Assembly (NCBI GenBank): GCA_961205875.1
Contig: OY540819.1
Location: 2,420,501-2,484,500, forward strand
Origin: Sialis fuliginosa
Lineage: Eukaryota; Arthropoda; Insecta; Megaloptera; Sialidae
Direction of reading: 5' to 3'
Length of the DNA stretch: 64,000 nt
Part shown: in pieces, positions 28,525 through 39,804 of the stretch
Layout of the letters: every line of letters begins with the position of its first letter
Position numbering within the stretch: the first letter of the stretch is position 1
Program-made: the position numbers and the translations under genes
The notes under the pieces: generated by a model
Seen by the model: only the letters and a program-made list of their open reading frames with translations
What the model was told of the DNA's origin: nothing
The model's database searches: none

Positions 28525-29097
28525 CATGGTGTCCAAAAAATCGCCTACTCCACTTCGGAGGTGATTCGTGATCCAAAAATAAGCAAAAAAGATCATATAA
28601 ACAAAGGTCCGGAAATGAGCCGTTTACGAGTTATAGCCACTTTTATTATTTCTTAAATTAATTTTTTTTTTTTTTAATTTAATTTTTAATTTTTTTTTTT
28701 TAAATTTTAATTTCTTTTAATTTTAATTTTTTAATTTTTTTTACTTTAAGTAGTCGTAAAAACGACTGATTTCTTTTAAATATAATGTAATTGTATTTAC
28801 AAATATTAAAAATTGGAAACAAAACTAAAAAAATAAAAATTTAAAAAAGTTTTTCAATAAAAATTGAAAATTAAAAATTAAATAAAAATAATAAATTAAA
28901 AAATAAAAATTTATAATTTAAGAAATAATTAAGAAAGAGGGATGCCAAGCAAATTCTAAATTACGATTTTTGAACATAAAAATGGCTATAACTCGGAAAC
29001 GGCTCATTTCCGGACCTATGTTTATATAAACTTTTTGCTTGTTTTTGGGTCCCGAATAACCTCCCGAAGTGGAGTAGGCGATTTTTTGGACAACCTG
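28525..29097. mobile_element. Mariner-type MITE downstream of unit B
   Basis: Termini read CATGGTGTCCAAAAAATCGC and, from the right, CAGGTTGTCCAAAAAATCGC, with TA outside both ends. Inverted arms are about 140 bp, around an A/T-only core. A copy sits at the same distance behind unit C (52127-52712), so the insertion predates that duplication. Confidence 0.8.
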
Positions 29098-29109
29098 TAT
29101 AAATAATTA

Positions 29110-29634
29110 TAATATATTTATATATTAATTTATTACAACCTATGTAATATGTACCTAGTTATAAAAATGTATTTGTTAAGAATAGTTATAAGTTATATTT
29201 GTATACCACACAAACACAAAACTTGTACACAAATAATTACATCAATAAAATTTTATTTACATTATTTTTATTTTTTTCACAAGTATGGCGAGGAAACAAA
29301 ACTGCAAACTTTCAAAAATTCAAAGTAACAAAACTCAACTTTTCATATTAAACGTTGTAAAAACTGAATCTTTTCAATTTCCTACAACTTTTGAACATTA
29401 TACTTATACCTTATATCATTAATTAATTATGGTTTTATTGACATATATTCGTAGTAAAATTGTAACATGACAATCTCGATTAGACCAAAATAAAAATGAA
29501 AAGATTTCAAAATGTTGAGTATCACTGTTCTAGTTAACACATTCAACCACCATCAGAGCATGCGCAGAGCGTTAATATTACAGCGAATTGGTATAATAAT
29601 AAAACCTTGTAATAATAAAATATATTGTGTTGAA
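29110..29634 (+). repeat. Duplicated 5' flank of zinc-finger unit C
   Basis: Nearly identical to 161-576 and 52741-53150. It includes the NRF1-like half-site AGCATGCGCAGAGCG near 29556 and the in-frame upstream ATG at 29512. Confidence 0.7.
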
Positions 29635-29745
29635 ATGTTTCACGTTAAACAGGAAGATATAAAAGAAGAAATAGAAGACATAGATTGTCTTCAGGATATT
29701 GACACTTACGATGATTTTTCTAAATACTATAAACAGGAATTTGAG
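29635..29745 (+). CDS. C2H2 zinc-finger protein C, exon 1 (leader)
   Basis: 37 codons, ATG 29635 to the phase-0 donor GAG|GTAAGT, same leader as unit B (VKQE, IKEE, then acidic). The nearest compatible acceptor with family sequence is at 50507, so the intron would be about 20.8 kb, expanded by a hAT element and its nested passengers. Whether transcripts still span it is unknown; if not, exon 1 is orphaned and exon 2 lacks a leader. Confidence 0.65.
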
Positions 29746-31453
29746 GTAAGTAATACATAATAGTGATCGTTAAAATTGAATCACAGGTTAGGTTTCATAT
29801 AGTATGTTTGACAGATGCTCAAATGTAAATCAGAGGTTCCAAAACAATTGTTGTATAAACTGTAATATTAATTTATGATAATATATATTTATTAATGATA
29901 TAGAACATGAAGATAATGTTATTTTATGCATCGATGGACTAAATTAATAGGCAAATTAAATTTATTGGTAATTCAATTTTTTTATCGAAATTAAATTTTT
30001 TGTCTAGTCAGTGGCGCGTTATTAATGTACAAAAAGTGCAGTTATCTTGGGCCTTCATCAACAGTGGTGGGGGGGGTGGGGGGCAATAATAAATTTAATT
30101 ATTTAATTATAAACAAAAAGAATTTATGACTGTTTCAATTATTAGGGTAGGTAGCAAAATAGTCATTTTGGGGATTATTTTGATAAATTCATAACTGGAA
30201 AACTGTAAGACCCAGGTCCAAACTAATTTGTAGGTAACATTATGACACACCAAAATAATGATAAAAAATACCACATATTATAGGTACTTTTGGGGAAAAA
30301 TGTCATTATTATAAAAAATTTCATAAAAATAAACATATTTTTTGACTTTGATGAGCAAAACTCTGAACTGGAAACACGGCTGGTAATAACACTAATACTG
30401 AAAAATACGTTAGTTAATTATCTTTGAAACTGACTCATAGTGGTTGCTTTAGTTACGTTACTTTGGAAGTTATGAGATAATCTTTGTTTGTAAGTACTAC
30501 TCTGAAGGAAGTTTTTAACATCCTGTAGCTCAGAAGGTGTTGAAGAGAGACTCTCCTTTTCATTACAATTTTTTACTCACAATGATCCAAGGAATCAGCT
30601 CTTAAATATCTGTATCCCAAACCAGATCATCCTGTATATTCAATAATGTTATTAGATAAGACGTAGTTAGTTTGTTTAGTCTATTCACCCCAGCCCTGGT
30701 GATAATGTTTATGTTTGTGAAGCTTGTGTTTTGAATATTGAACAATTAGGAGTTTTGTTTCAAAAACATTTCCTAATAATATGATAAAAAAAATTTACAA
30801 AGATAAAAAAGAAAATTTTAAAAATCCTACAAAATCAAATTTTGGTAATTATGAACCCCGTGGCACTTAAAGATATTTCCACTTAACAAATTTATCACTA
30901 AGAGGAGGCTATAAAGTAGATATAAAATATTATTGTTTCAATAAATAACAATTATTCCTAATGACAAAGACTAGTGTCATAGTCAGAAAAGCCCTTAATT
31001 TCATAAAAAATATCAAGTGTTTGACGTTAAATATTGCTGGAAAGTTTTGACTCACGTAGTAGTTGCGCAGTCATCTATATACCAGTGGCGGTGCGCGAGC
31101 TGTATTCATGTGAGTCCAGTGACAGTTTATGTTTAGATCAGACACATTCGACTCAGTCAGTACGGCAGAGAACTGCCCGTTCGGAAGATACGACAAAATC
31201 CGAATGTGTTCGATCTGTGATAGCAACTCGCATGGCCTCACATGAATACAGCTTGCGCACCGCCGCTGCTATATACTACATACCACAATTTGTACGGCGC
31301 GGCAAATTTTAAATTCGTTTAGAATATGCCGTTACCGACATTACAACTATCAAATACAATCATATATCACGTGTTGATGTGTTAGAATTGACCTAAACTA
31401 CCGACAACTAACCAATCTAAAACAATGCAACTTGATATCGCCCCAATAGATAG
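29746..31453 (+). other. 5' part of the unit C intron
   Basis: Aligns with the unit B intron up to about 30850 and then with the unit A intron (1556-1973). It contains a G-rich tract near 30065 and a 186-bp hAT MITE at 31083. The intron is then interrupted at 31454 and resumes at 49971. Confidence 0.7.
31083..31268. mobile_element. hAT MITE, 186 bp, with paralogous empty site
   Basis: Inverted ends CAGTGGCGGTGCGCGAGC and, from the right, CAGCGGCGGTGCGCAAGC, continuing into GCTGTATTCATGTGAG on both sides. The 8-bp duplication CTATATAC lies at 31075-31082 and 31269-31276. Unit A (near 1790) has the same flanks with a single CTATATAC and no insert. The open frame crossing it is fortuitous. Confidence 0.88.
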
Positions 31454-33236
31454 CAGGGATGGGGATTAAATCCTTTTCAAGGATTCGGTCTCCGTTACTT
31501 GAGGATAGAAAGTAGGTTTAACTCAGTAAACGAGCGATACTACTCGACCGGTCGAAGCAATTGTTCGCATTGAATATGGTAGGTCTTAAACCTAAACATA
31601 CAGTAAACAAAATATTATCGGTCAGGGACAGTAAAAATACTTTATGACCAGACGTCCTAGGTTGTACATAAGGCTCGGTTACCGAACTTCAGAACTCGAG
31701 AGAACAAATGTGGTTCGGGTTGAATCGATTCGTTTATAGAAAGTATAGAATCCTGTGAGATGTAAACCTATTGGTTGTCTATATGTTCGGTTATGGAAAG
31801 AACTAAACTAAAAATGACAAACTAGGATTAAATCCTTCACGAGCGGGTTAACCGTTTTGTTGCTTTTTGTTAGATGACAGTAGCACATTCTAAGTGTTTA
31901 TAGAAATATTTCTGTATTTAAATCATTAGTTGCATAATAAATAACTATATTAAATAAAATTTTATAAAAATACAATTTTTAATCATTTGTTAATTAATGG
32001 ATTGATGATGGAATTTATCAAAGAATTTATATTTTATTATAATTAAGTCAGGGGTGGCGTAAATAGCAAAATTTTAAATTACTATTTTCTGATAAGATTA
32101 TATAAAAATATAATTTTGTATCATTTGGAAGTTGTGAGATTGTTTTTTTTTTGGAATTTATATTTCATAATATAGGAAAATTTCAAATTGTTATTTTATG
32201 ATAAGATTTTATAAAAATACAATTTTAAATAATTTGGAAGTTGTAAGATTGTTTTTTGTTTTTCTAGGAATTGATATTTCATAGTTTCAAGTTTGTAGAT
32301 TGGTGTATTCTTTATCTAATAATTTATATAATATTTTATAAAAATTAAGTCAGTTAAAAAACATTTTTATATTGCCTATATTCCAGGGTTCAAAAGAGTG
32401 ATTTAACTTTTATTTTTTTTGGAATAAAACTTTTATTTTTTTGGATTATAAGTCTAAATTTAACTTTTATTTCAACCTCACGATAAGTTTTTGTAAAACC
32501 TTTAGTTATTTATTACAAAAATAATTTGAAAAAGTTAAACTTATAGGTATACTAATAATTAATTTTTTTAAGTTTATTATAATAAATATTAATACTATAT
32601 TATATTTTTGGAAGGGGGGGGGGGGGGGATATGGATCATGATATAAATTTTGAATTTTCAAAAACCAATAATTATTGCATATATATTTCAAAATATAAAT
32701 TTTATATATTGTTATTTATATATTATGACCATTTGTATTTTATTTTATTAATATATTAAATATTATGGTAGAATAAAAAGAATAAAATAGCATGGCTTGG
32801 CCATAAAAAACACACCCATTAGATTTTTGAAACTTCTGTTCTTTGAAGAATGTTTTTAAAAAATGTTAATTTTCTTATCTTTACTCTCATTTCTTGTCTA
32901 AATTGATATTAATAGTAACAATACTGGTTTTATAAGTTCATTTGAAAACAATAATTAAATGACATAACCTCACTTTCAAGTAAGTAGTATATTTTCTTAA
33001 AACAATTGGTCACAAAAGAATAAATAAATACAGAACCTGAAAAACATCTTCCACAAATAATAAATAATACATTTTAATTTATCATAATACGTTAATCCTA
33101 CAACTATATTTTTTCGGAATTAACATTAAATTTCAACAAACAATTTAAAATTTAAAAAAAACATTCCATACCAACAATGAAAGGTATGACAATATCCAGA
33201 TGTTCATTACCGTCGTATATTTTAATAGAAAAACTT

Positions 33237-34600
33237 TGATATGCCCCCCCCTCACCGGACAATGAAATTTCGTCCGCCACGCACTGGAGAATCTTTTCAG
33301 CTGTCGAATGACATCTCGCCGGCGCTCCTAGCCCAAACGGATCACCGTCAAAACCCAAAACTAGGGTAAACCGCCATCCGAACGCGCCACAACGTCAGTC
33401 CATCCTTCCTTAATGAAAGGGAGAAGGGTGAAGTTGCGAGTTGGCTCTCACCAACGAAGCGCATCCGTGGACGATATAAAGCCTCCCGATTTTTTTATGA
33501 AAAGTCAAGGGAACAAGTGCCCTACCAACCACTTGTACGACTAGTTCGTTCAATTGTAACATTCTATGTACAATTGCGACTGTCACATAGAACTTTGCTG
33601 CCGAGCAAACCCAGGAAGCTCCCAGACTCGTTCCAGTGACGCTTTTTGAGGACCACTGCCGTCGCCGAAGAAGACGTCCACCACCGGACGTTTGAGGACC
33701 ACTGCCGTCGCCGAAGAAGACGTCCACCACCGGACGTTTGAGGACCACTGCCGTCGCCGAAGAAGACGTCCACCACCGGACGTTTGAGGACCACTGCCGC
33801 CGCCGAAGAAGACGTCCACCACCGGACGTTTGAGGACCACTGCCGTCGCCGAAGAAGACGTCCACCACCGGACGTTTGAGGACCACTGCCGCCGCCTAAG
33901 AAGACGTCCACCACCGGACGTTTGAGGACCACTGCCGCCGCCGAAGAAGACGTCCACCACCGGACGTTTGAGGACCACTGCCGCCGCCGAAGAAGACGTC
34001 CACCACCGGACGTTTGAGGACCACTGCCGCCACCGAAGAAGACGTCCACCACCGGACGTTTGAGGACCACTGTCGCCGCCGAAGGAGACGTTCACCACCG
34101 GACGTTTGAGGACCACTGCCGCCGCCGAAGAAGACGTCCACCACCGGACGTTTGGGGACCACTGTCGACCGCCGACGAAGACGCCCACTACCTCACGTTT
34201 GAGGACCACTGCCGACTCACGTTGAGGACCGCTGCTGCCGCCGAAGGAGACGCCCACCGCCTCACGTTTGAGGACCACTGCCGACCGCCGAAGGACGCCG
34301 CCCGCCACCTCACGTTTGAGGACCGCTGACGATCAGTCAGAGACGCCGCCGTACCCAAGGACGATCGCCGGAAGCCGCACGCCGAGACCTGACGGCCGCC
34401 ACGAGACGCCCACGTTCACGGACGCCACGCAGATTCTAACAACCCCGGAATCCCCGTCGCCCCTTGCCGGAACGAGAAGAAACGACACCCCCACGCCCAT
34501 TCATCAAATAAACTTGTGTAACATAAAATAAAAATAAAATTATTTTTTTTATCCAGCCATTGTTTTTATTTCTCGCTATTATACATACGAGGGTATAACA
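33237..34600 (+). repeat. 5' LTR with 46-bp tandem repeats
   Basis: 1,364 bp. From about 33650 to 34160 it contains about 11 near-identical copies of a 46-bp unit (core GAAGACGTCCACCACCGGAC), followed by degenerate copies to about 34330. A TATA-like GATATAAAG lies near 33473 and polyadenylation-type AATAAA near 34507. Because 46 is not a multiple of three, the minus strand is open in several frames, producing overlapping spurious ORFs. Confidence 0.9.
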
Positions 34601-34625
34601 ATTTGGCGGCCCAACGTAGTGGCCA
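34601..34625 (+). other. Candidate primer-binding site
   Basis: Directly after the 5' LTR, TTTGGCGGCCCAACGTAG resembles the TGGCGCCCAACGT-type tRNA-complementary sites of other Gypsy elements, with an extra G. The tRNA primer cannot be fixed from this alone. Confidence 0.5.
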
Positions 34626-34664
34626 GGAAACTTAAGCGAGAGCTTCCGACCCAACGCCCTGAAC

Positions 34665-35663
34665 ATGACAAGAAAACGCTCATTGTCTGAACCACGAACA
34701 AACAACGGTACTCCGCCGTTACATCCGGGAGTAACTACCCGGTGGCGCCCAACACAACACGAAGTAACTCTGAGGGAGACCCCAAGGGAAACTGAAACTA
34801 CGCCGATAAGAACCACAACGGAAACAGAGTTATTTCCCAGGGAAACACTGAGAGAAATAGAAACGCCAAGAGTCACAATGGACCCAGAAACAATTCCTAT
34901 GGGAATTACCACACTGAACCAGCTACTATCCAAGTTGCTGGTTCAGTCAAGTCCGACACCACCAGTATTCCGAGGAGACGTATCGGAAGATCCGGGAATC
35001 TACCTGAGGAAGTGCGAGGAACATTTGCAAGACCTAAGAATTCCACGGAGCCAGTGGGTTGACACCATCACCCCGCAATTGAAGGACAATGCCGCAAGCT
35101 GGTGGAGAACATACAAGCGCCTTCAACTACCGTGGTCAGACTTTAGCGAACGGCTACAAAAGAAGTTCGCTGGACCCGAAACTATAGCACTGTTGATGTC
35201 ACAACTGTATGGCCAGAAGCAGAAGAACACTGAATCTTGCGAACTCTTCCTACTGAACAAAATTAGTTTGTTCCAACGCCTCCACCCAGAGAAGGAAGCC
35301 GAAGAAATCGTCCGTTTCCTCGTGGAACTCGTGAAACCGAACATACGCCCATTCCTGAGGGTACCGACGCCATCCACGTTGGAAGAGCTCGTGGATCGCG
35401 CCCGCGATGTCGAGCGAGATTGGCAGGAGATGACGACGACAAACCAGGCGGCCGCAAACAAGCAGCCGTCACTAACAGTGCCATCACTTCCGCGATGTCA
35501 TCACTGTTCACAACGACACTTCCACCGGGACTGCCCCATGCTGAACACAAGATATCCAGCCCGGGAAAACTACCATCGGCCAGGGAGAAGCACCGACAAC
35601 CCTCCTACGACGACAGGGCCAACAACGTCGGGAGCCGGTCATACCAGATCGCCACCAGCGTAA
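34665..35663 (+). CDS. gag: Gypsy Gag polyprotein
   Basis: 332 residues. The N-terminus is Thr/Glu/Arg-rich. The capsid-like core (about 95-245) has the retrotransposon Gag pattern (PPVFRGDVSEDPGIYLRKCE, then WWRTYKRL and L-x-L-Y-G-Q-K-Q). Near the C-terminus a zinc knuckle, CHHCSQRHFHRDC, has one residue fewer between the second Cys and the His than the usual CX2CX4HX4C. It forms the cytoplasmic particle and binds RNA. The frame overlaps pol by about 240 bases in the -1 frame. Confidence 0.85.
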   Translation: MTRKRSLSEPRTNNGTPPLHPGVTTRWRPTQHEVTLRETPRETETTPIRTTTETELFPRETLREIETPRVTMDPETIPMGITTLNQLLSKLLVQSSPTPPVFRGDVSEDPGIYLRKCEEHLQDLRIPRSQWVDTITPQLKDNAASWWRTYKRLQLPWSDFSERLQKKFAGPETIALLMSQLYGQKQKNTESCELFLLNKISLFQRLHPEKEAEEIVRFLVELVKPNIRPFLRVPTPSTLEELVDRARDVERDWQEMTTTNQAAANKQPSLTVPSLPRCHHCSQRHFHRDCPMLNTRYPARENYHRPGRSTDNPPTTTGPTTSGAGHTRSPPA

Positions 35664-36182
35664 CCGCACTTCCCAGAATCAAAATTAGTTTTAAGAACCG
35701 GACCTACTACGCTCTCCTGGACTCGGCCGCATCCCACAACTTCATAAACGACGAATATCTACCCGCCTCCCATACGTCATCCTATCAGGAGGTAGAGCTC
35801 GCCAAGAAGGGGGAATACGCCATCGCTTCAGGAGCGCAATCTATAACCATCACAATAGAAGACGTTTGCTCGCAGTTGGACGTACTGACCGTGCACGACT
35901 TGCGGGAAGACTTTATTTTGGGCCTGCCGTGGTTCACAAGTCAGGAAGCCACAATGGACTTTGCCCGAAAGTGTGTCTATTACGGCACCACGCAGCGTCA
36001 CACTATTCATTGGGCACTGCCGCCATGCACCGAGGAAATAATCACGCTGCCCCAGATTGGAGAATTTCCGCCGCACCTCCAACCCACTGCTCAAGCGTTA
36101 ATGGAGCGATTCAGGGACGTCTTCCGATCACCACAGGTCCCAACAAACTCCACTACACACAAAATACCGCTATCGCTACTCG
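35420..36182 (+). pseudogene. pol: Gypsy pol, protease part
   Basis: Open in the -1 frame relative to gag. An aspartic protease is recognisable: the active-site region reads LLDSAASHNFI (DSA instead of the common D-T/S-G), followed by the typical second half with FILGLPWF. Reading shifts to another frame near 36165, just before the RT domain, so protease and RT are not in one open frame here. Called a pseudogene because of this break. Confidence 0.75.
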
Positions 36183-37544
36183 GTGGAGAAGAGACGACTC
36201 ATCCACCAGCAAGTGGAGGAGATGCTGGCAGAGGGAGTCATCAAGCCCAGCACGTCACCATACAGCTCGCCGATCGTGATGGTCGCCAAGAAAAACGGAG
36301 AGTCTCGCTTCTGCGTTGACTACCGGAAGATCAACGCCATTACGAAGGATGAAGTCACCCCCCTACCATTGATACACGAGACGCTCAAGGACCTCGGCCT
36401 CGCCAAGGTGTTCTCAGCCATCGACCTAAAATCTGGCTACTGGCAGATTCCGATGCATCCCGACTCTCAACACGCGACCGCTTTCTGCACTCCTTCCGGA
36501 GGCTGTTATGAGTTTAAGGTCATGCCGTTCGGCCTAAAGGGAGCGCCAGGGACGTTCCAACGTCTGATGAGCCAACAAGTATTGACAGGCTATCTCCGGG
36601 ACTTCTGCCTCGTCTACATCGACGACATAATCGTCTATTCCAACACGTACGATGAGCACCTTGGACATCTGCAGAAGGTATTTGAGCGTTTGCGACTGCA
36701 CGGATTGGTTGGTGCACCGGAGAAATGTAAATTTGGCTGCCGCTCCCTGGAATACTTGGGGCATACTATTAGCGAGGAGTACAACCACCCGCAAGAACAT
36801 CACCTGCACCAAATCCAAAACTTCTCCGCTCCAAGAACCAGGAAGGAGTTGCGAAGCTTCTTGGGCCTATGCAACTGGCTTCGAGAATACATCGATCATT
36901 TCGCCGATATCGCTGCCCCGCTCAACGATCTTCTGAGCGAGAAGAAGAAGTATTCCTGGACACCACAGGCCCAAGAAGGGTTCCTTAAAATCAAGCATGC
37001 CCTATCAGAACCTTTGAAACTCCACCGCCCCGATCCGACGCTTCCGTTCGTTCTCCAAACTGATGCCAGTCAGGAAGGAGTAGCCGCTGTCCTGTACCAA
37101 GAAGGTGAAAACAAGAACCGACGCATAATATCCTATGCGAGCTCACGATTTAATCCTGCCGAGAGAAAATACCACTGCAACGAGCAGGAATGCCTTGCAG
37201 CGGTATGGGCGATAAAGCGTTACCGCCCCTACTTGGAGGATAGACCGTTCACCCTTCGTACAGATAGCCGCGCTCTTACCTGGCTGCACCAAACAAAGGA
37301 TCATCGGGCGAAGCTCACACGATGGGCCTTACTACTACAGGAGTTTGCGTTTAACATTGAACACTGCCCAGGGAAGGACAATGAACTTCCGGACGTACTG
37401 TCACGAAACCCGGACGCTCAAGGCCTGCCCGAAGCCCTTGAAGTCCAACCCAATCTCACACCACCCAGGAGGAAGGGGTATGTCGCAGAGACAACGCCCC
37501 GGCTGATGCAAATAACGGCGCCTAATCTCGACGAAGAGATTTAG
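36183..37544 (+). pseudogene. pol: Gypsy pol, reverse transcriptase and RNase H
   Basis: Well-preserved RT with RFCVDYRKIN, AIDLKSGYWQIP, MPFGLKGAPGTFQ and the catalytic YIDDIIVYS, then RNase H with LQTDASQEGVAAVLY, the E of CNEQECLA and the later TDSRAL. The frame ends in a TAG at 37542-37544, after which the same frame continues into integrase. It is thus a premature stop within one ancestral polyprotein. Confidence 0.85.
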
Positions 37545-38729
37545 CAGGAACAACATAACGACCCCTCCATTCAACAGTGGTTACTTCCTGAAAGAGAAGG
37601 CAATCACGAGGACCTCCCAGCGGGGTATCAAATACGCGATAATGCACTGTGGTACGGCGGACCAACCGACTTCCGTCTGTACGTCCCAAGCGCGGAACGT
37701 CCCACAGTCCTACATCATTATCACGACCACACACTCGCGGGACATCCAGGATACAGGGAGACGTTACGGGCCATTAGTAAGCGTTACTTTTGGCCTCATC
37801 TGAGACAGGACGTAACAAAACACGTCCGGAACTGTCTGATTTGCAGTTGCTATAAAGCAAACAACCATCCTCACACCGCTCCGCAACGAGCGCATCAGCC
37901 AACAAAACCTTGGGAGACGATTGCCGTGGACATCATGGGACCTTATCCTAAGAGCACAAAAGGGAAGCGATTCATCTTCGTAGTCACCGATCTATTTACG
38001 CGATGGGTCGAAGCCTTTCCCATCGGGACATCTAAAGCTCCAACTCTGATACGTCTTTTGGACACAGAAATTTACGCAAGGTATGGTTATCCGAAAGCGA
38101 TCATCTCGGATAACGGACGCCAGTTCATTAGCCATTCATGGAAGAGGGCTTGCGAACGATGGGAGAGCTTGCATTGGACCACTGCCGTCTATCACCCCCG
38201 CGCCAACCCCACGGAACGGCGCAATCAAGAGTTGAAGAAGGGGTTAAGATTACACCTTCATAACGAAGTCCACACAAAATGGGATCAGCATATCGCCGAC
38301 ACTCTGTACAACATTCGGACACGACGGAATGCCGCCACAGGCTATACTCCCAGCGAAGCCTTGTTTGGCTACAACCTACAACGTCCCGGTCACTGGAGAA
38401 TCGCCAATTCCCTGAACACAAGTCAGTTGCCCGAGGCCGCGGAACGGAATCAGATCATCGCCGCACGCCAACACGACTACCAAAACAAGTACCTGGCCGC
38501 AGATCCGCCAGACCAGAATCGATACCTACCTGGCAGTTGGGTCTTGTACAGAGAGCACCACCTCTCAGACGCCGCCGAGAATTTCCACGCGCCATTCGCA
38601 GCAAAATGGTCAGCACCACATCAAATAGAGGCCATCCTAGGGCCCCATGTTTACCTACTAGCTAAGGGCAACCACCAAATCAAGGTCCACGAAGACCAGT
38701 TGCGGGCAGCACCCCCGATGGACCAATAG
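37545..38729 (+). pseudogene. pol: Gypsy pol, integrase
   Basis: Same frame as RT after a single in-frame TAG. The zinc-binding H-x-H...C-x-x-C domain is visible (HYHDHTLAGHPG ... CLICSCYK), then the core with VDIMGPYP, ISDNGRQF and NPTERRNQE as the D, D, E triad. A GSWVLYR C-terminal domain follows. No env frame follows; the stop lies 34 bp before the 3' LTR. Expression would need readthrough of the TAG. Confidence 0.82.
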
Positions 38730-38743
38730 AAGCGTACGAAACT

Positions 38744-38763
38744 TCAAAACAGGCAGGGAGGAT
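38744..38763 (+). other. Candidate polypurine tract
   Basis: AAAACAGGCAGGGAGGAT directly precedes the TG of the 3' LTR and is purine-rich, as expected for the plus-strand primer. Confidence 0.55.
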
Positions 38764-39713
38764 TGATATGCCCCCCCCTCACCGGACAATGAAATTTCGT
38801 CCGCCACGCACTGGAGAATCTTTTCAGCTGTCGAATGACATCTCGCCGGCGCTCCTAGCCCAAACGGATCACCGTCAAAACCCAAAACTAGGGTAAACCG
38901 CCATCCGAACGCGCCACAACGTCAGTCCATCCTTCCTTAATGAAAGGGAGAAGGGTGAAGTTGCGAGTTGGCTCTCACCAACGAAGCGCATCCGTGGACG
39001 ATATAAAGCCTCCCGATTTTTTTATGAAAAGTCAAGGGAACAAGTGCCCTACCAACCACTTGTACGACTAGTTCGTTCAATTGTAACATTCTATGTACAA
39101 TTGCGACTGTCACATAGAACTTTGCTGCCGAGCAAACCCAGGAAGCTCCCAGACTCGTTCCAGTGACGCTTTTTGAGGACCACTGCCGTCGCCGAAGAAG
39201 ACGTCCACCACCGGACGTTTGAGGACCACTGCCGTCGCCGAAGAAGACGTCCACCACCGGACGTTTGAGGACCACTGCCGCCGCCGAAGAAGACGTCCAC
39301 CACCGGACGTTTGAGGACCACTGCCGTCGCCGAAGAAGACGTCCACCACCGGACGTTTGAGGACCACTGCCGCCGCCTAAGAAGACGTCCACCACCGGAC
39401 GTTTGAGGACCACTGCCGCCGCCGAAGAAGACGTCCACCACCGGACGTTTGAGGACCACTGCCGTACCCAAGGACGATCGCCGGAAGCCGCACGCCGAGA
39501 CCTGACGGCCGCCACGAGACGCCCACGTTCACGGACGCCACGCAGATTCTAACAACCCCGGAATCCCCGTCGCCCCTTGCCGGAACGAGAAGAAACGACA
39601 CCCCCACGCCCATTCATCAAATAAACTTGTGTAACATAAAATAAAAATAAAATTTTTTTTTTTATCCAGCCATTGTTTTTATTTCTCGCTATTATACATA
39701 CGAGGGTATAACA
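38764..39713 (+). repeat. 3' LTR with six 46-bp repeats
   Basis: 950 bp, 414 bp shorter than the 5' LTR. The unique parts look nearly identical to the 5' copy; the difference is in the array, with about six canonical copies here and none of the degenerate tail. Confidence 0.9.
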
Positions 39714-39804
39714 ACTTATCAATCAATAAGTGACAACAACATAATATTTAATACAATACAAAATTTAAATGTACATTTTTTAACTAATGACATAGAAAAT
39801 AGAT

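Larger units (their letters stand above)
33237..39713 (+). mobile_element. Ty3/Gypsy LTR retrotransposon
   Basis: LTRs begin TGATATGCC and end TATAACA (33237-34600 and 38764-39713). A 4-bp duplication ACTT flanks the element (33233-33236 and 39714-39717). Order gag, protease, RT, RNase H, integrase is that of Ty3/Gypsy. The G+C content is far above the surroundings, which fits recent arrival. pol is interrupted by a frame change and a stop. Confidence 0.93.

Noticed and set aside
31034..31312. 92-codon frame in the unit C intron
   Set aside because: It spans the 186-bp hAT MITE and both target duplications, so it is a chance frame.
33410..34329. Several overlapping open frames of 85-241 codons on both strands of the 5' LTR (and 38937-39613 in the 3' LTR)
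   Set aside because: They read through the 46-bp tandem array in multiple frames with the same Trp/Arg/Ser-rich periodic peptides. This follows from repeat length, not from selection for coding.
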